A stretch of 64,000 nt of DNA from the NCBI RefSeq assembly GCF_036032445.1, contig NZ_CP107932.1:2730501-2794500 (forward strand), written 5' to 3'. Of the stretch, positions 45,666 through 54,437 are shown piece by piece (the first letter of the stretch is position 1; each line of letters opens with the position of its first letter). The notes beneath the pieces were generated by a model, which ran no database searches, was not told the origin of the DNA, and was given only the letters and a program-made list of their open reading frames with translations. Made by a program: the position numbers and the translations under genes. This stretch comes from Nocardia sp. NBC_00416 (GTDB taxonomy: Bacteria > Actinomycetota > Actinomycetes > Mycobacteriales > Mycobacteriaceae).

Positions 45666-46223
45666 ATGTCGGCGGTACGGCTGCTGGTTCTCGGGGTGAC
45701 ACGTCGGCAACAGCCGACCCACGGCTACGCGGTGCGTCGCGAACTGCTCTCCTGGCGAGCCGACACCTGGACCAATGTGCAGCCCGGCTCCATCTATCAC
45801 GCCGTCAAACAACTCACCCAGGAAGGCAAACTGCGCACCCTGGGCACCGAGGACGGCGGCCGCGGTCCCGGCCGGACCCTGTTCGAGCTGACCGACGACG
45901 GCGAGACGGAGTTCCGGGAGCGGATGGACGCGGCGCTGACCAGCGTGGATATGGAGGAACTCGGTGCGGGAATCGCGTTCATGGACGCATTGCCGCGCGC
46001 CCATGTGATCGCGAAACTGCGCGAGCAGCGCGATAACAGTCGCGCGGTCCGCGACGACCTGCTCGCCATGGTGGGCGACTATCCGGGGCGGTCCGAACCC
46101 CCGCATGCCACCGATCTGCTCGAATTGTGGAGCGGGGTCTTCGACAATCTGACCGGCTGGACCGACGGTGTACTCGCGCGGCTGGACCGGGGCGAGTACC
46201 GCATGACCGACGATCCCGCCTGA
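45666..46223 (+). CDS. PadR-family transcriptional regulator
   Basis: 185 aa from ATG 45666 with GAAGGGAG upstream. N-terminal winged helix RLLVLGVTRRQQPTHGYAVR, WTNVQPGSIYHAVKQLTQEG, GPGRTLFELTDDGETEFRE; the C-terminal helical domain (Vir_act_alpha_C-like) carries dimer contacts. Divergent from VOC with two palindromes between them, so it likely represses both genes until it binds a ligand. Confidence 0.93.
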   Translation: MSAVRLLVLGVTRRQQPTHGYAVRRELLSWRADTWTNVQPGSIYHAVKQLTQEGKLRTLGTEDGGRGPGRTLFELTDDGETEFRERMDAALTSVDMEELGAGIAFMDALPRAHVIAKLREQRDNSRAVRDDLLAMVGDYPGRSEPPHATDLLELWSGVFDNLTGWTDGVLARLDRGEYRMTDDPA

Positions 46224-46242
46224 GGACGCCCGCTACGGGCGC

Positions 46243-46764
46243 TTACGCCGGGCCGCCGTAGTTCCGAGGCTCCACCGTGGGCGGCCGCAGTTCCAGAGCG
46301 GTGGCGGATTTCGGCCGCTCGTCGGCGTACCACTCGTCCACCACGACGCCGTCGACGATATCGGCGTCGATCACCGTGCCCCTCCGGTACGGCGCGGTAG
46401 CGGCGATCTTGCCCACCCGGCGGGCGGCCAATGCGGCGAGGACCGGACGGAACAGCGCGCGGGTCGGCGGCAGCAGCATGAGCAAACCCACCACCGAGGT
46501 GACCAGCCCCGGCACGAACATCAGCACACTCCCCACACCCACCAGCGCTCCGTCGGCGACCGCGGCGCCCGGAGTGATCTCACCTCGCGAGGCACGGCGG
46601 AACTGGTCGCCCACCCGCCGCCATTGCGAGCCGAGCAGCAGCATGCCCGCGGCGGAACTGGCGATGAGCAGCAGAATCGCGGGAACCGCGCCGAGCCAGG
46701 AGACGACGCCGGCGAAAGCGGCGATCTCGACGACGAGATAGAGGAGGAAACCGAGGACGGGCAT
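46243..46764 (-). CDS. FxsA-family membrane protein
   Basis: 173 aa from ATG 46764. FxsA core: VLGFLLYLVVEIAAFAGVVS, LIASSAAGMLLLGSQWRRV, LMFVPGLVTSVVGLLMLLPP. Two to three helices and a long cytoplasmic tail. In E. coli FxsA interferes with F-exclusion of phage T7; in actinobacteria its role is unknown. Same strand as, and 65 bp after, the response-regulator gene. Confidence 0.9.
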   Translation of the reverse strand: MPVLGFLLYLVVEIAAFAGVVSWLGAVPAILLLIASSAAGMLLLGSQWRRVGDQFRRASRGEITPGAAVADGALVGVGSVLMFVPGLVTSVVGLLMLLPPTRALFRPVLAALAARRVGKIAATAPYRRGTVIDADIVDGVVVDEWYADERPKSATALELRPPTVEPRNYGGPA

Positions 46765-46829
46765 GAGCGAACCTTTCGGGTCGGACTGACCGGACAACGA
46801 ACGAGACCCCGGTTTTGCTCCCGGCCGCC

Positions 46830-47489
46830 TCAGCCGCCCGGCCGGACCAGCCCGGTTTCGTAGGCCAGCACTACCGCCTGCACCCGGTCACGGAGCCCCA
46901 GTTTGGTGAGCACGCGGCCGACATGGGTCTTCACCGTGGCTTCGGACAGGAACAGCTGTCCGGCGATCTCGGCGTTCGACCGGCCGGCGGCGATCTGCTC
47001 CAGCACCTCTCGCTCCCGGGCGGTGAGCACCTCCAGGATCGCGGGATCGCGCGACGGTGTGGGCTCCTCGGCGATCAGGCGGTCGAGCAGGCGTTTGGTG
47101 ACCTTCGGCGACACCACGGCGTCCCCGGCCGCGACACTGCGGATGGCCGAGATCAGGTCCTCGGGCGGGGTGTCCTTGAGCAGGAATCCACTCGCTCCGG
47201 CGCGCAGCGCGCCCAGGGCGTGTTCGTCGAGATCGAAGGTCGTCATCACCAGCACCCGGGTGCCGTGATCGGCTTCGAGTATCCGGCCGGTGGCGGTGAC
47301 ACCGTCCACGACCGGCATCCGGACATCCATCAGCACCACGTCGGGGGTCAGGTCCGCGGCCCGGCTGATCGCGGTGGCGCCGTTGTCGGCCTCGCCGACC
47401 ACCTCGATATCGGGGTGCGCGCCGAGCACCATCTTCAGTCCCACGCGCATGAGTTCTTGGTCGTCCACAACGAGCACGGTGATCGGCAC
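46830..47489 (-). CDS. NarL/LuxR-type response regulator
   Basis: 219 aa from GTG 47489. Receiver domain: VLVVDDQELMRVGLKMVLGA, phospho-acceptor Asp in PDVVLMDVRMPVVDG, Thr in VLVMTTFD, Lys in GFLLKDTPP. LuxR HTH: LTAREREVLEQIAAGRSNAE and LFLSEATVKTHVGRVLTKLG. Downstream of its sensor kinase (26-bp gap). Confidence 0.95.
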   Translation of the reverse strand: MPITVLVVDDQELMRVGLKMVLGAHPDIEVVGEADNGATAISRAADLTPDVVLMDVRMPVVDGVTATGRILEADHGTRVLVMTTFDLDEHALGALRAGASGFLLKDTPPEDLISAIRSVAAGDAVVSPKVTKRLLDRLIAEEPTPSRDPAILEVLTAREREVLEQIAAGRSNAEIAGQLFLSEATVKTHVGRVLTKLGLRDRVQAVVLAYETGLVRPGG

Positions 47490-47515
47490 GATTCCAATGT
47501 AGTGGCGGCCCCGGA

Positions 47516-48685
47516 CTATTCCTGATCCGGTGTGGACAGCGGAATCCGCGCGTGCACCCGCCAGGCGCCGTCGGGCCGCCGCCCGGCCTCGAGACTCCCG
47601 CCGAGTATCGCCATCCGCTCCCGCATACCGGCCAGCCCCAGCCCGCTGCCCTCGATCCGGTCCTCCGGCCGCACCGGGACACCACCGGAATCGGTGACCT
47701 CCACCTCGATATCGTCGGCGTGCCGCCGCACCCGCACCCATGCCTTCGGATGGGCTCCGGCATGCCGGAGGGTATTGGTGAGCGCCTCCTGCACGATCCG
47801 GTGCATACCGAGGCTCACCTCGGGAGCGACCTCGTCCAGTTCACCGGCGAGCTCCAACTCGACCGCCAGTCCCGCGTCCCGCATCAACTGCACCACCCCG
47901 GCCAGCCCCGCCGTACCGTGCTGAGGGACCTCGTCGGGGGCGTGTTCGGTACGCAGCAGGGCGACGGTGCGCCGCAGTTCGCGCAGCGCCTCACGCCCGG
48001 TTCCGGCAATGGTGACCAGTGCCTGTTCGGTGGTGTCGGGATCGGCGCGCAACGCGAAGCGGGCGCCGTCGGCCTGCACGATCATGACGCTCACCGCGTG
48101 CGCGACTACATCGTGCAGTTCCCGCGCGATCCGGGTGCGCTCGGCCGACACCGCGTCGTGCGCGCGACGTTCCCGATCGGAGTCGGCCACGGCGAGCCGG
48201 GCCGCGACCTCCGCGTCGTAGGCGCGGCGGGCGCCGGTGAACTCGGCCAGGGCCCAGCACAGCGCGAAGAACACGGAGACGAATGCCAGATCACCGGCCT
48301 TGAACCCACTCACCAGCGCCATCCCGTAGGCGGTATCGGCGACGAGTGCGAGGACATACCAGAACCCGTCGCGCCGGCCGAGATAGGCCACCAGCGTGTA
48401 CAGCATGATCCCGTGCCCGAGCAGCGCGCCGTGCACGGTGGGGTCGCCGACGATGTATCCGATGGTGCTGGCGCAGAACGACAGCAGCATGAAGGTCACC
48501 GCCATGGCCCGCGGATACACACGGCGCAGCGCGATCGGCAGCGGAATGAGCACCGAGAACACCAGGAACGCGGCGGGACTCGCGCTGTCACGGGCCACCG
48601 TGAGGTCGAGGATCAGCAGCAGGATCGCGAGCGCGGAATCCGCCACGATGGGGTTGTCTCGGAGCCACAAGCTGAACCGGCGCAC
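47516..48685 (-). CDS. Two-component sensor histidine kinase (HisKA_3 type)
   Basis: 389 aa from GTG 48685. Four to five N-terminal helices (for example VADSALAILLLILDLTVARD), then a DHp with ERTRIARELHDVVAHAVSVM (phospho-His) and a HATPase_c domain with MHRIVQEALTNTLRHAGAHP and GSGLGLAGMRERMAILGGSL. Partner of the NarL-type regulator downstream. No large extracellular sensor domain, so it probably senses the membrane itself. Confidence 0.94.
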   Translation of the reverse strand: MRRFSLWLRDNPIVADSALAILLLILDLTVARDSASPAAFLVFSVLIPLPIALRRVYPRAMAVTFMLLSFCASTIGYIVGDPTVHGALLGHGIMLYTLVAYLGRRDGFWYVLALVADTAYGMALVSGFKAGDLAFVSVFFALCWALAEFTGARRAYDAEVAARLAVADSDRERRAHDAVSAERTRIARELHDVVAHAVSVMIVQADGARFALRADPDTTEQALVTIAGTGREALRELRRTVALLRTEHAPDEVPQHGTAGLAGVVQLMRDAGLAVELELAGELDEVAPEVSLGMHRIVQEALTNTLRHAGAHPKAWVRVRRHADDIEVEVTDSGGVPVRPEDRIEGSGLGLAGMRERMAILGGSLEAGRRPDGAWRVHARIPLSTPDQE

Positions 48686-48766
48686 CCGCCCAGCCTAGGA
48701 GAGCAGCCCGATGACGACGCATGAGCGGGTGACGGCGGCCCCCGGACCGTCTGATTGGGTGGTCGC

Positions 48767-49534
48767 GTGGATGTGACCGACTGGCTCGTACTACTGCCCG
48801 CGGCGGCGACCGCCGGCTGGGTGGACGCCGTGGTGGGCGGGGGCGGTCTGATAGTGCTGCCGACCCTGCTGCTGGTGGCGCCCGGCCTCGCCCCGCAGAC
48901 GGCGCTGGGCACCAACAAGCTGTCGGCGGTCGCGGGTACCGCCGCGGCGGCGGCCACCTTCGCCCGCAAGGTTCCGATCCAGTGGCGGCTGCTGCTGCCC
49001 GCCGCGGCACTGGCGGCCGTCACCGCGGCGGCGGGCGCGGCCGCGGTATCGCTCATCGACCGCGACCTGTTCATCCCGATCGTGCTGGTGGTGCTGATCG
49101 GGGTGGCGATCTTCGTGACGGCCCGGCCGTCCATCGGGATCACCCTGGCCACCCATCGGCCGTCGCGGCGCAAGGTCGTGCTGGTGGTCGCGCTCGCCGC
49201 CGGACTCATCGGCGCCTACGACGGTCTCCTGGGCCCGGGCACCGGAACCTTTCTCATCATCACGTTCGCGACCCTGCTCGGCACCGAGTTCGTCCGGGCG
49301 GCCGCGATGGCCAAGGTGATCAACTGCGGCTCGAATATCGGCGCGCTGATCTATTTCGGCGCCACCGGCCATGTGTTGTGGGCGTTGGGCGCGGCGATGG
49401 CACTGGCCAATATCGCGGGCGCGGTGGTGGGTTCGCGGATGGCGCTGGAGCGGGGTTCGGAGTTCGTGCGCGTGGTGCTGCTCGTCGTGGTGGCGGCGAT
49501 GGTGATCCGGCTGGGCTGGCAGCAATTCGGCTGA
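48767..49534 (+). CDS. TauE/SafE-family membrane transporter
   Basis: 255 aa from GTG 48767. Eight or so helices with the family motifs GWVDAVVGGGGLIVLPTLLL and ALGTNKLSAVAGTAAAAATF at the N-terminus and GAYDGLLGPGTGTFLIITFA with INCGSNIGALIYF in the second half. Members export or import sulfite, sulfoacetate or other organic anions. Not linked to sulfur genes here. Confidence 0.92.
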   Translation: MDVTDWLVLLPAAATAGWVDAVVGGGGLIVLPTLLLVAPGLAPQTALGTNKLSAVAGTAAAAATFARKVPIQWRLLLPAAALAAVTAAAGAAAVSLIDRDLFIPIVLVVLIGVAIFVTARPSIGITLATHRPSRRKVVLVVALAAGLIGAYDGLLGPGTGTFLIITFATLLGTEFVRAAAMAKVINCGSNIGALIYFGATGHVLWALGAAMALANIAGAVVGSRMALERGSEFVRVVLLVVVAAMVIRLGWQQFG

Positions 49535-49587
49535 GCCGACGTGGGCGCACTGCCCGGAATCCGCCGCGGCGGACTAAGTTGTGCAGG

Positions 49588-51147
49588 GTGAACACGGCGA
49601 CACCTTCACTCGACTCGGCCGGGCAACCGTCCGGACACGAGATAGATCCGGAATTCACGGACCTCCCGCTGGCGGCGCTGGCGGAGGCGGCGCTGTCCGC
49701 GGCCCGCGCGGCCGGCGCCGAACACGCGGACCTGCGGGTGCATCGATTGTGTACGCAGGTGATCCGATTGCGCGACGGCCGCGTGGAGGCGTTGACCGAT
49801 ACCGTCGAACTCGGTTTCGCGGTGCGGGTCGTCGTCGACGGCACCTGGGGTTTCGCCTCGCACGCGGCCCTGAACCGGGATACCGCGGCCGAGGTGGCGC
49901 GGTCGGCGGTGACCGTGGCGACCAGCCTGCGTGCACTGAACCGGGAACGCGTCGAACTCGCGGCCGAACCCCGCTACCCCGACGCCCGCTGGGTGTCGGA
50001 CTACCGGATCGACCCGTTCACCGTCGACTCGGCGGACAAAGTGGCGCTGCTGCGGGACTATTCGGGGCGGCTGACGGCCGCCGACGGCGTCGATCACGTG
50101 ACCGCGACATTGCTGCAGGTCAAGGAGCAGACTTACTACGCCGACACCGCCGGATCCTCGATCATCCAGCAACGGGTGCGCCTGCAGCCGCAACTGGAGG
50201 CGATCACCGTCGATACCGCGTCGGGCGCCTTCGAGACCATGCGGACCCTGGCGCCGCCGGTCGGGCGAGGCTGGGAATACGTCACCGGCGCGGACGGGAT
50301 CTGGGACTGGGATACCGAATTGAACCGGATCCCGGAGTGGCTCGCCGAGAAGGTGAAGGCCCCGAGCGTGCAGGCGGGCCCGACCGATCTGGTGATCGAC
50401 CCCACGAACCTGTGGCTCACCATCCACGAGTCCATCGGCCACGCCACCGAGTACGACCGTGCCATCGGATACGAATCCGCCTATGCCGGAACCTCGTTCG
50501 CGACACCCGACCTGCTCGGCACGCTGCGGTACGGAACACCGATCATGCATGTCACCGCGGACCGGGTACAGCGGCACGGACTGGCCACCGTAGGTTTCGA
50601 CGACGACGGGGTGGCCGGGCAACGCTGGGATCTGGTGCGCGACGGGGTGCTGGTGGGCTATCAGCTGGACCGGGTGTTCGCGCCCCGGCTGGGCCTGGAT
50701 CGGTCCAACGGCTGCGCGTACGCCGACTCCCCGCATCATGTGCCGATCCAGCGGATGGCCAATGTCTCGCTGCAACCCGATCCCGATACCGACACCAGTA
50801 CCGAGGAACTGATCTCGCGCGTGGACAACGGGATCTACATCGTCGGGGACAAGAGCTGGTCGATCGATATGCAGCGCTACAACTTCCAGTTCACCGGTCA
50901 ACGTTTCTTCCGGATCCGCGACGGCCGCCTGGACGGCCAGCTGCGCGATGTCGCCTACCAGGCGACCACGACGGACTTCTGGGGGTCGATGGAGGCGGTC
51001 GGCGGTCGGTCGACCTGGCAGCTGGGCGGTGCGTTCAACTGCGGGAAAGCGCAACCCGGCCAGGTCGCGGCGGTCAGTCACGGCTGTCCGTCGGTGCTGG
51101 TGCGCGGCGTCAACGTGCTCAACACCCGGACGGAGGCGGGGCGATGA
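49588..51147 (+). CDS. tldD: TldD-type metalloprotease subunit
   Basis: 519 aa from GTG 49588. PmbA/TldD fold with the zinc-binding HESIGHATEYDRA motif (HExxGH) and SWSIDMQRYNFQFTGQRFFR, AFNCGKAQPGQVAAVSHGCP near the end. Works with TldE as a heterodimer that removes peptides, for instance from modified precursors. The TldE gene overlaps its stop codon. No RiPP precursor is visible nearby. Confidence 0.93.
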   Translation: MNTATPSLDSAGQPSGHEIDPEFTDLPLAALAEAALSAARAAGAEHADLRVHRLCTQVIRLRDGRVEALTDTVELGFAVRVVVDGTWGFASHAALNRDTAAEVARSAVTVATSLRALNRERVELAAEPRYPDARWVSDYRIDPFTVDSADKVALLRDYSGRLTAADGVDHVTATLLQVKEQTYYADTAGSSIIQQRVRLQPQLEAITVDTASGAFETMRTLAPPVGRGWEYVTGADGIWDWDTELNRIPEWLAEKVKAPSVQAGPTDLVIDPTNLWLTIHESIGHATEYDRAIGYESAYAGTSFATPDLLGTLRYGTPIMHVTADRVQRHGLATVGFDDDGVAGQRWDLVRDGVLVGYQLDRVFAPRLGLDRSNGCAYADSPHHVPIQRMANVSLQPDPDTDTSTEELISRVDNGIYIVGDKSWSIDMQRYNFQFTGQRFFRIRDGRLDGQLRDVAYQATTTDFWGSMEAVGGRSTWQLGGAFNCGKAQPGQVAAVSHGCPSVLVRGVNVLNTRTEAGR

Positions 51148-52547
51148 CAGGGACCGGTGCGGGTGTGCTGCCCGCGGGCGCGGTGGTCGAGCGGGCGCTC
51201 GGCCTGTCCCGGGCCGACGAGGCGATCGTGATCGTCACCGACGAATATGAGGCGTCGCTGCGCTGGGCCGGTAATTCGATGACCACCAATGGCGCTTCGG
51301 TAGCACGCCGGTGGTCGGTGATCTCGGTGTTCCGGGACGGGCCGCGCTCGGCGCGGGTCGGCAGCGTGGCCTCGACGAGCGTGGATTCCGCCGATATCGA
51401 GGCGGTCGTGCGTGCCAGTGAGGAGGCCGCCCGATCCGCCGAACCCGCCCGCGACGCGATGCCGTTGCTGGACGCGCAGTCCGTTCCGGCGGCAACGGAG
51501 TGGGAGCAGGGTCCGGACGCCACCGGGATCGAGGTGTTCACCGATCTGGCCGCGGATCTGGCCACCGGATTCGACGGCGCCGACCGCCTCTACGGTTTCG
51601 CGCACCATCAGGTGCCCACCACCTGGCTCGGCACGTCCACAGGTGTGCGGCGGCGTTACACCCAGCCGACGGGGTCGGTGGAGATCAACGGGAAGCGCGG
51701 CGCGGGCGCCGACCTGGCCAGCGCCTGGGTGGGCGTCGGCACCACCGACTTCGCCGATGTGGACACGCCCGGTCTGCTCGCGGAGCTGTCCCGGCGGCTG
51801 GACTGGTCCGCACGCCGGGTCGAACTGCCCGCCGGACGCTACGAAACCCTGCTGCCCCCGTCCACCGTCGCCGATCTGCTCATCTACATGTACTGGTCGA
51901 TGGAGGGCCGGGGCGCACAGGAGGGGCATACCGCGTTCGCCGCCGCGGGCGGGACCCGGATCGGCGAGAAACTCAGCGATATACCGCTGACCCTGTCCTC
52001 GGACCCCGACGCCCCGGGGCTGCAGTGTCTGCCGTTCGTGGCCGTGCAGGCTTCGTCGGAGACGGTGTCGGTCTTCGACAACGGCATGTCGGCCCAGCGA
52101 GTGGACTGGCTGCGCGACGGCGCGATCACCGATCTGGTGTATTCCCGCGCCACCGCCGCCGACTACGACGCCTCCCCCACCGTCCCGGTGCAGAATCTCC
52201 TGCTCACCGGTGGTTCGTCGGCGACGTTGGACGAGATGATCGCCCGCACCGAGCGCGGACTGCTGCTCACCACGCTCTGGTACATCCGCGAGGTCGACCC
52301 GGCCACGCTGCTGCTCACCGGGCTCACCCGCGACGGGGTCTATCTGGTCGAGAACGGTGAGGTCACCGCGGCGGTGAACAATTTCCGTTTCAACGAGAGC
52401 CCGCTGGACCTGCTGCGCCGCGTCAGTGAAGCCGGCGCGACGCAGCACACCTTGCCCCGGGAGTGGAAGGACTGGTTCACCCGGACGGCGATGCCGCCGC
52501 TGCGGGTCCCCGATTTCCACATGTCCTCGGTCAGCCAGGCGACCTGA
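51144..52547 (+). CDS. tldE: TldE/PmbA-type subunit
   Basis: 467 aa from ATG 51144, overlapping the tldD stop by ATGA. It shares the fold of TldD but lacks the HExxxH motif (YMYWSMEGRGAQEGHTAFAA in its place), as expected for TldE. Its C-terminus retains GGSSATLDEMIARTERGLLL and VENGEVTAAVNNFRFNESPL. Forms the non-metal subunit of the TldD/E protease. Confidence 0.93.
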   Translation: MTGTGAGVLPAGAVVERALGLSRADEAIVIVTDEYEASLRWAGNSMTTNGASVARRWSVISVFRDGPRSARVGSVASTSVDSADIEAVVRASEEAARSAEPARDAMPLLDAQSVPAATEWEQGPDATGIEVFTDLAADLATGFDGADRLYGFAHHQVPTTWLGTSTGVRRRYTQPTGSVEINGKRGAGADLASAWVGVGTTDFADVDTPGLLAELSRRLDWSARRVELPAGRYETLLPPSTVADLLIYMYWSMEGRGAQEGHTAFAAAGGTRIGEKLSDIPLTLSSDPDAPGLQCLPFVAVQASSETVSVFDNGMSAQRVDWLRDGAITDLVYSRATAADYDASPTVPVQNLLLTGGSSATLDEMIARTERGLLLTTLWYIREVDPATLLLTGLTRDGVYLVENGEVTAAVNNFRFNESPLDLLRRVSEAGATQHTLPREWKDWFTRTAMPPLRVPDFHMSSVSQAT

Positions 52548-52614
52548 CCCCCACTGGACACGGGTATCCGTCGCCATCCGGCGATGCCGGCGTCCGCGCC
52601 GATCGTTGTCCGGT

Positions 52615-53379
52615 TCAGACCACGGTGAGGACCCGCGCACCGTCGGCGGTGACGGCGACGGTGTGCTCGGAGTGCGCGGTGCGGGAACCGTCCGCGGAAC
52701 GGATCGTCCAGCCGTCGGGGTCGGTCACGATCCGGTCGGTCGTCCGGGCGAACCAGGGTTCGAGAGCGAGGGTCAGGCCCGGCTGCAGCCGGAAGCCGCG
52801 GCCCGCCCGTCCGGCGTTGGACACATGCGGGTCCTCGTGCATGGTGCGGCCGAGTCCGTGCCCGCCGAATTCGGTGTTGACCGGGTACCCGTGGGCGTGG
52901 GCGACCGCGCTGATCGCCGCGGAGATATCGCCGATCCGGTTCCCGGGTGTCGCGGCCGCGATCGCCGCGTCGAGGGCTTCCTCGGTGGCCCGTACCAGCC
53001 GCTGATCCTCGGCGTCCGGCGTGCCGACGATCACGGTGCGCGCGGCATCGGCCACCCAGCCGTCGATACTCAGCGCCAGATCCATACTCAGCACATCGCC
53101 GTCGCGCAGCGTGTAATCGAACGGGAGCCCGTGCAGTACCGCGTCGTTCACCGAGAGGCAGATCGTGTTCCGGAAAGGACCGCGACCGAACGAGGGCGCG
53201 TAGTCCCAGTAGCACGACTGCGCGCCACGCCGCCGGATCTTCTCCCGCACGATCATCTCCAGCTCGAGCAGGTTCACCCCCACCGCGGCCGTCGCGCCCA
53301 CCTCCGCCAGGATCTCGGCCACGAACGCCCCCGCGACGCGCATTCGTTCGATCTCTTCGGGCGTCTTCAGCTCCACCAT
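52615..53379 (-). CDS. map: Type I methionyl aminopeptidase
   Basis: 254 aa from ATG 53379 with GGAGG upstream. Pita-bread fold: IERMRVAGAFVAEILAEVGA, FRNTICLSVNDAVLHGLPFD, metal ligands Asp (MDLALSIDGW), Asp (ADAARTVIV), His (GHGLGRTMHEDPHVSNAG), Glu (LALEPWFA), Glu (SEHTVAVTADG). Removes N-terminal Met from new proteins. It is not in a ribosomal operon, so it is likely an extra Map. It is divergent from an XRE regulator with two palindromic sites between, so its expression is probably controlled. Confidence 0.95.
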   Translation of the reverse strand: MVELKTPEEIERMRVAGAFVAEILAEVGATAAVGVNLLELEMIVREKIRRRGAQSCYWDYAPSFGRGPFRNTICLSVNDAVLHGLPFDYTLRDGDVLSMDLALSIDGWVADAARTVIVGTPDAEDQRLVRATEEALDAAIAAATPGNRIGDISAAISAVAHAHGYPVNTEFGGHGLGRTMHEDPHVSNAGRAGRGFRLQPGLTLALEPWFARTTDRIVTDPDGWTIRSADGSRTAHSEHTVAVTADGARVLTVV

Positions 53380-53399
53380 CACAACCTCCACCATCTATT

Positions 53400-53413
53400 G
53401 GTATTTCTATACC
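53400..53413. promoter_or_regulatory. XRE operator 1 in the map/XRE divergent promoter
   Basis: GGTATTTCTATACC, inverted repeat GGTAT-TTCT-ATACC, 21 bp upstream of the map start. A second copy of the same design follows 22 bp away (centre to centre). Confidence 0.7.
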
Positions 53414-53421
53414 GTCATTGC

Positions 53422-53435
53422 GGTACTTTAATACC
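53422..53435. promoter_or_regulatory. XRE operator 2 in the map/XRE divergent promoter
   Basis: GGTACTTTAATACC, same GGTA-N6-TACC skeleton as operator 1, 18 bp before the XRE start. Two helical turns separate the centres, consistent with paired dimers on one face of the DNA. Confidence 0.7.
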
Positions 53436-53453
53436 ACTCCTATTCTGGACACC

Positions 53454-53717
53454 ATGGTCCGCCTCCCCCTGACCCCTACTCAGATCGATTCCGGCCGCCG
53501 CCTCGGAGTCCGGCTGCGAACAGCCCGTGCCGAACGAGACCTCGCCGACGTGGCCCGCGCGGCGGGTATCTCCCCCGAGACGCTGCGCAAGATCGAGACC
53601 GGCCGACTGCCCTCCCCGGGGTTCGGCACGGTGGTCTCCCTCAGCCGCGTACTCGAACTCCCCCTGGAGGAACTCGCCGGGATCTGGACAGCCGACAACC
53701 TCGCCGAATCCGCCTGA
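53454..53717 (+). CDS. Small XRE-family DNA-binding protein
   Basis: 87 aa, essentially one HTH domain: RRLGVRLRTARAERDLADVA, RAAGISPETLRKIETGRLPS, TVVSLSRVLELPLEELAGIW. No sensor domain. Probably binds the two palindromes in the shared map/XRE promoter and represses both genes. ATG 53454. Confidence 0.9.
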   Translation: MVRLPLTPTQIDSGRRLGVRLRTARAERDLADVARAAGISPETLRKIETGRLPSPGFGTVVSLSRVLELPLEELAGIWTADNLAESA

Positions 53718-54147
53718 CCCGACCGATTCGCCGCCGAGCGCCCGGCACGGACGACCAGCCGCGGCCGGGCGCCCGGAGATCCCGATCGGCACGATCCGTC
53801 ACGCCGACGCCGCCGCTCCCGCGGCGACCCGCATCACCGACGCTCGACCCCACGCTCTCCGGGCGAGCCGGAACCCTCTTCTCCTCGGCCACCCGCGCCG
53901 GAGCGTCGGCGCCGGCCGCCGGTCCGGGCTCTGCCGAACCGCGCCGGACGCCCCCTTCTCCGGCCCGCACAGCGTCCTGGACCTGCCGGGCTCCCGCCGC
54001 ATCCGCCTCGGTCAGTTGCCGCGGCCCCGCCTTCGTTCCGGTGTCGATCAGGTCGCCCGCGTCGGCACGAACCTTCCGGACATAGGTCTGGATGTAGTCC
54101 GACAAGCGGCCCGCGAACGCGAGGTACTCGTCTGCGACCCGTGACAC
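53641..54147 (-). CDS. Hypothetical protein, uncertain
   Basis: Frame from GTG 54147 (AAGGG about ten bases upstream) to 53641. The first ~60 residues look coding: ADEYLAFAGRLSDYIQTYVR, KVRADAGDLIDTGTKAG, with GC-rich third positions. The last ~70 are Arg/Gly-rich and the frame overlaps the XRE gene by 77 bp, so either the real protein is shorter through a frameshift or the whole is spurious. No family recognised. Confidence 0.35.
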   Translation of the reverse strand: MSRVADEYLAFAGRLSDYIQTYVRKVRADAGDLIDTGTKAGPRQLTEADAAGARQVQDAVRAGEGGVRRGSAEPGPAAGADAPARVAEEKRVPARPESVGSSVGDAGRRGSGGVGVTDRADRDLRAPGRGWSSVPGARRRIGRVRRIRRGCRLSRSRRVPPGGVRVRG

Positions 54148-54437
54148 CAGCGACCCTTCGAACCGTCCGACAAAAACACACCGGTCAGTCTACTAAAACG
54201 AGCATGATCAACTTTAGAACGCGCTTATACAGGGCCGCTATCAGCGGGAACATCAGTTTCGGCAGCCGCATCGAGCGTCTGGGCGCCCTGCTGAAACCCG
54301 CTCCCGAGACGTTCGGGCATTATCGTCCGCGCCCGCTGAGGCCGGGATCCGCGGATTCACCGCACCGCTGGATCGCGAACTACACGCCCTCGCCCCGGAC
54401 GACGCCGCGACCGCTCCCGACCCGATTCGGCCGAAGC

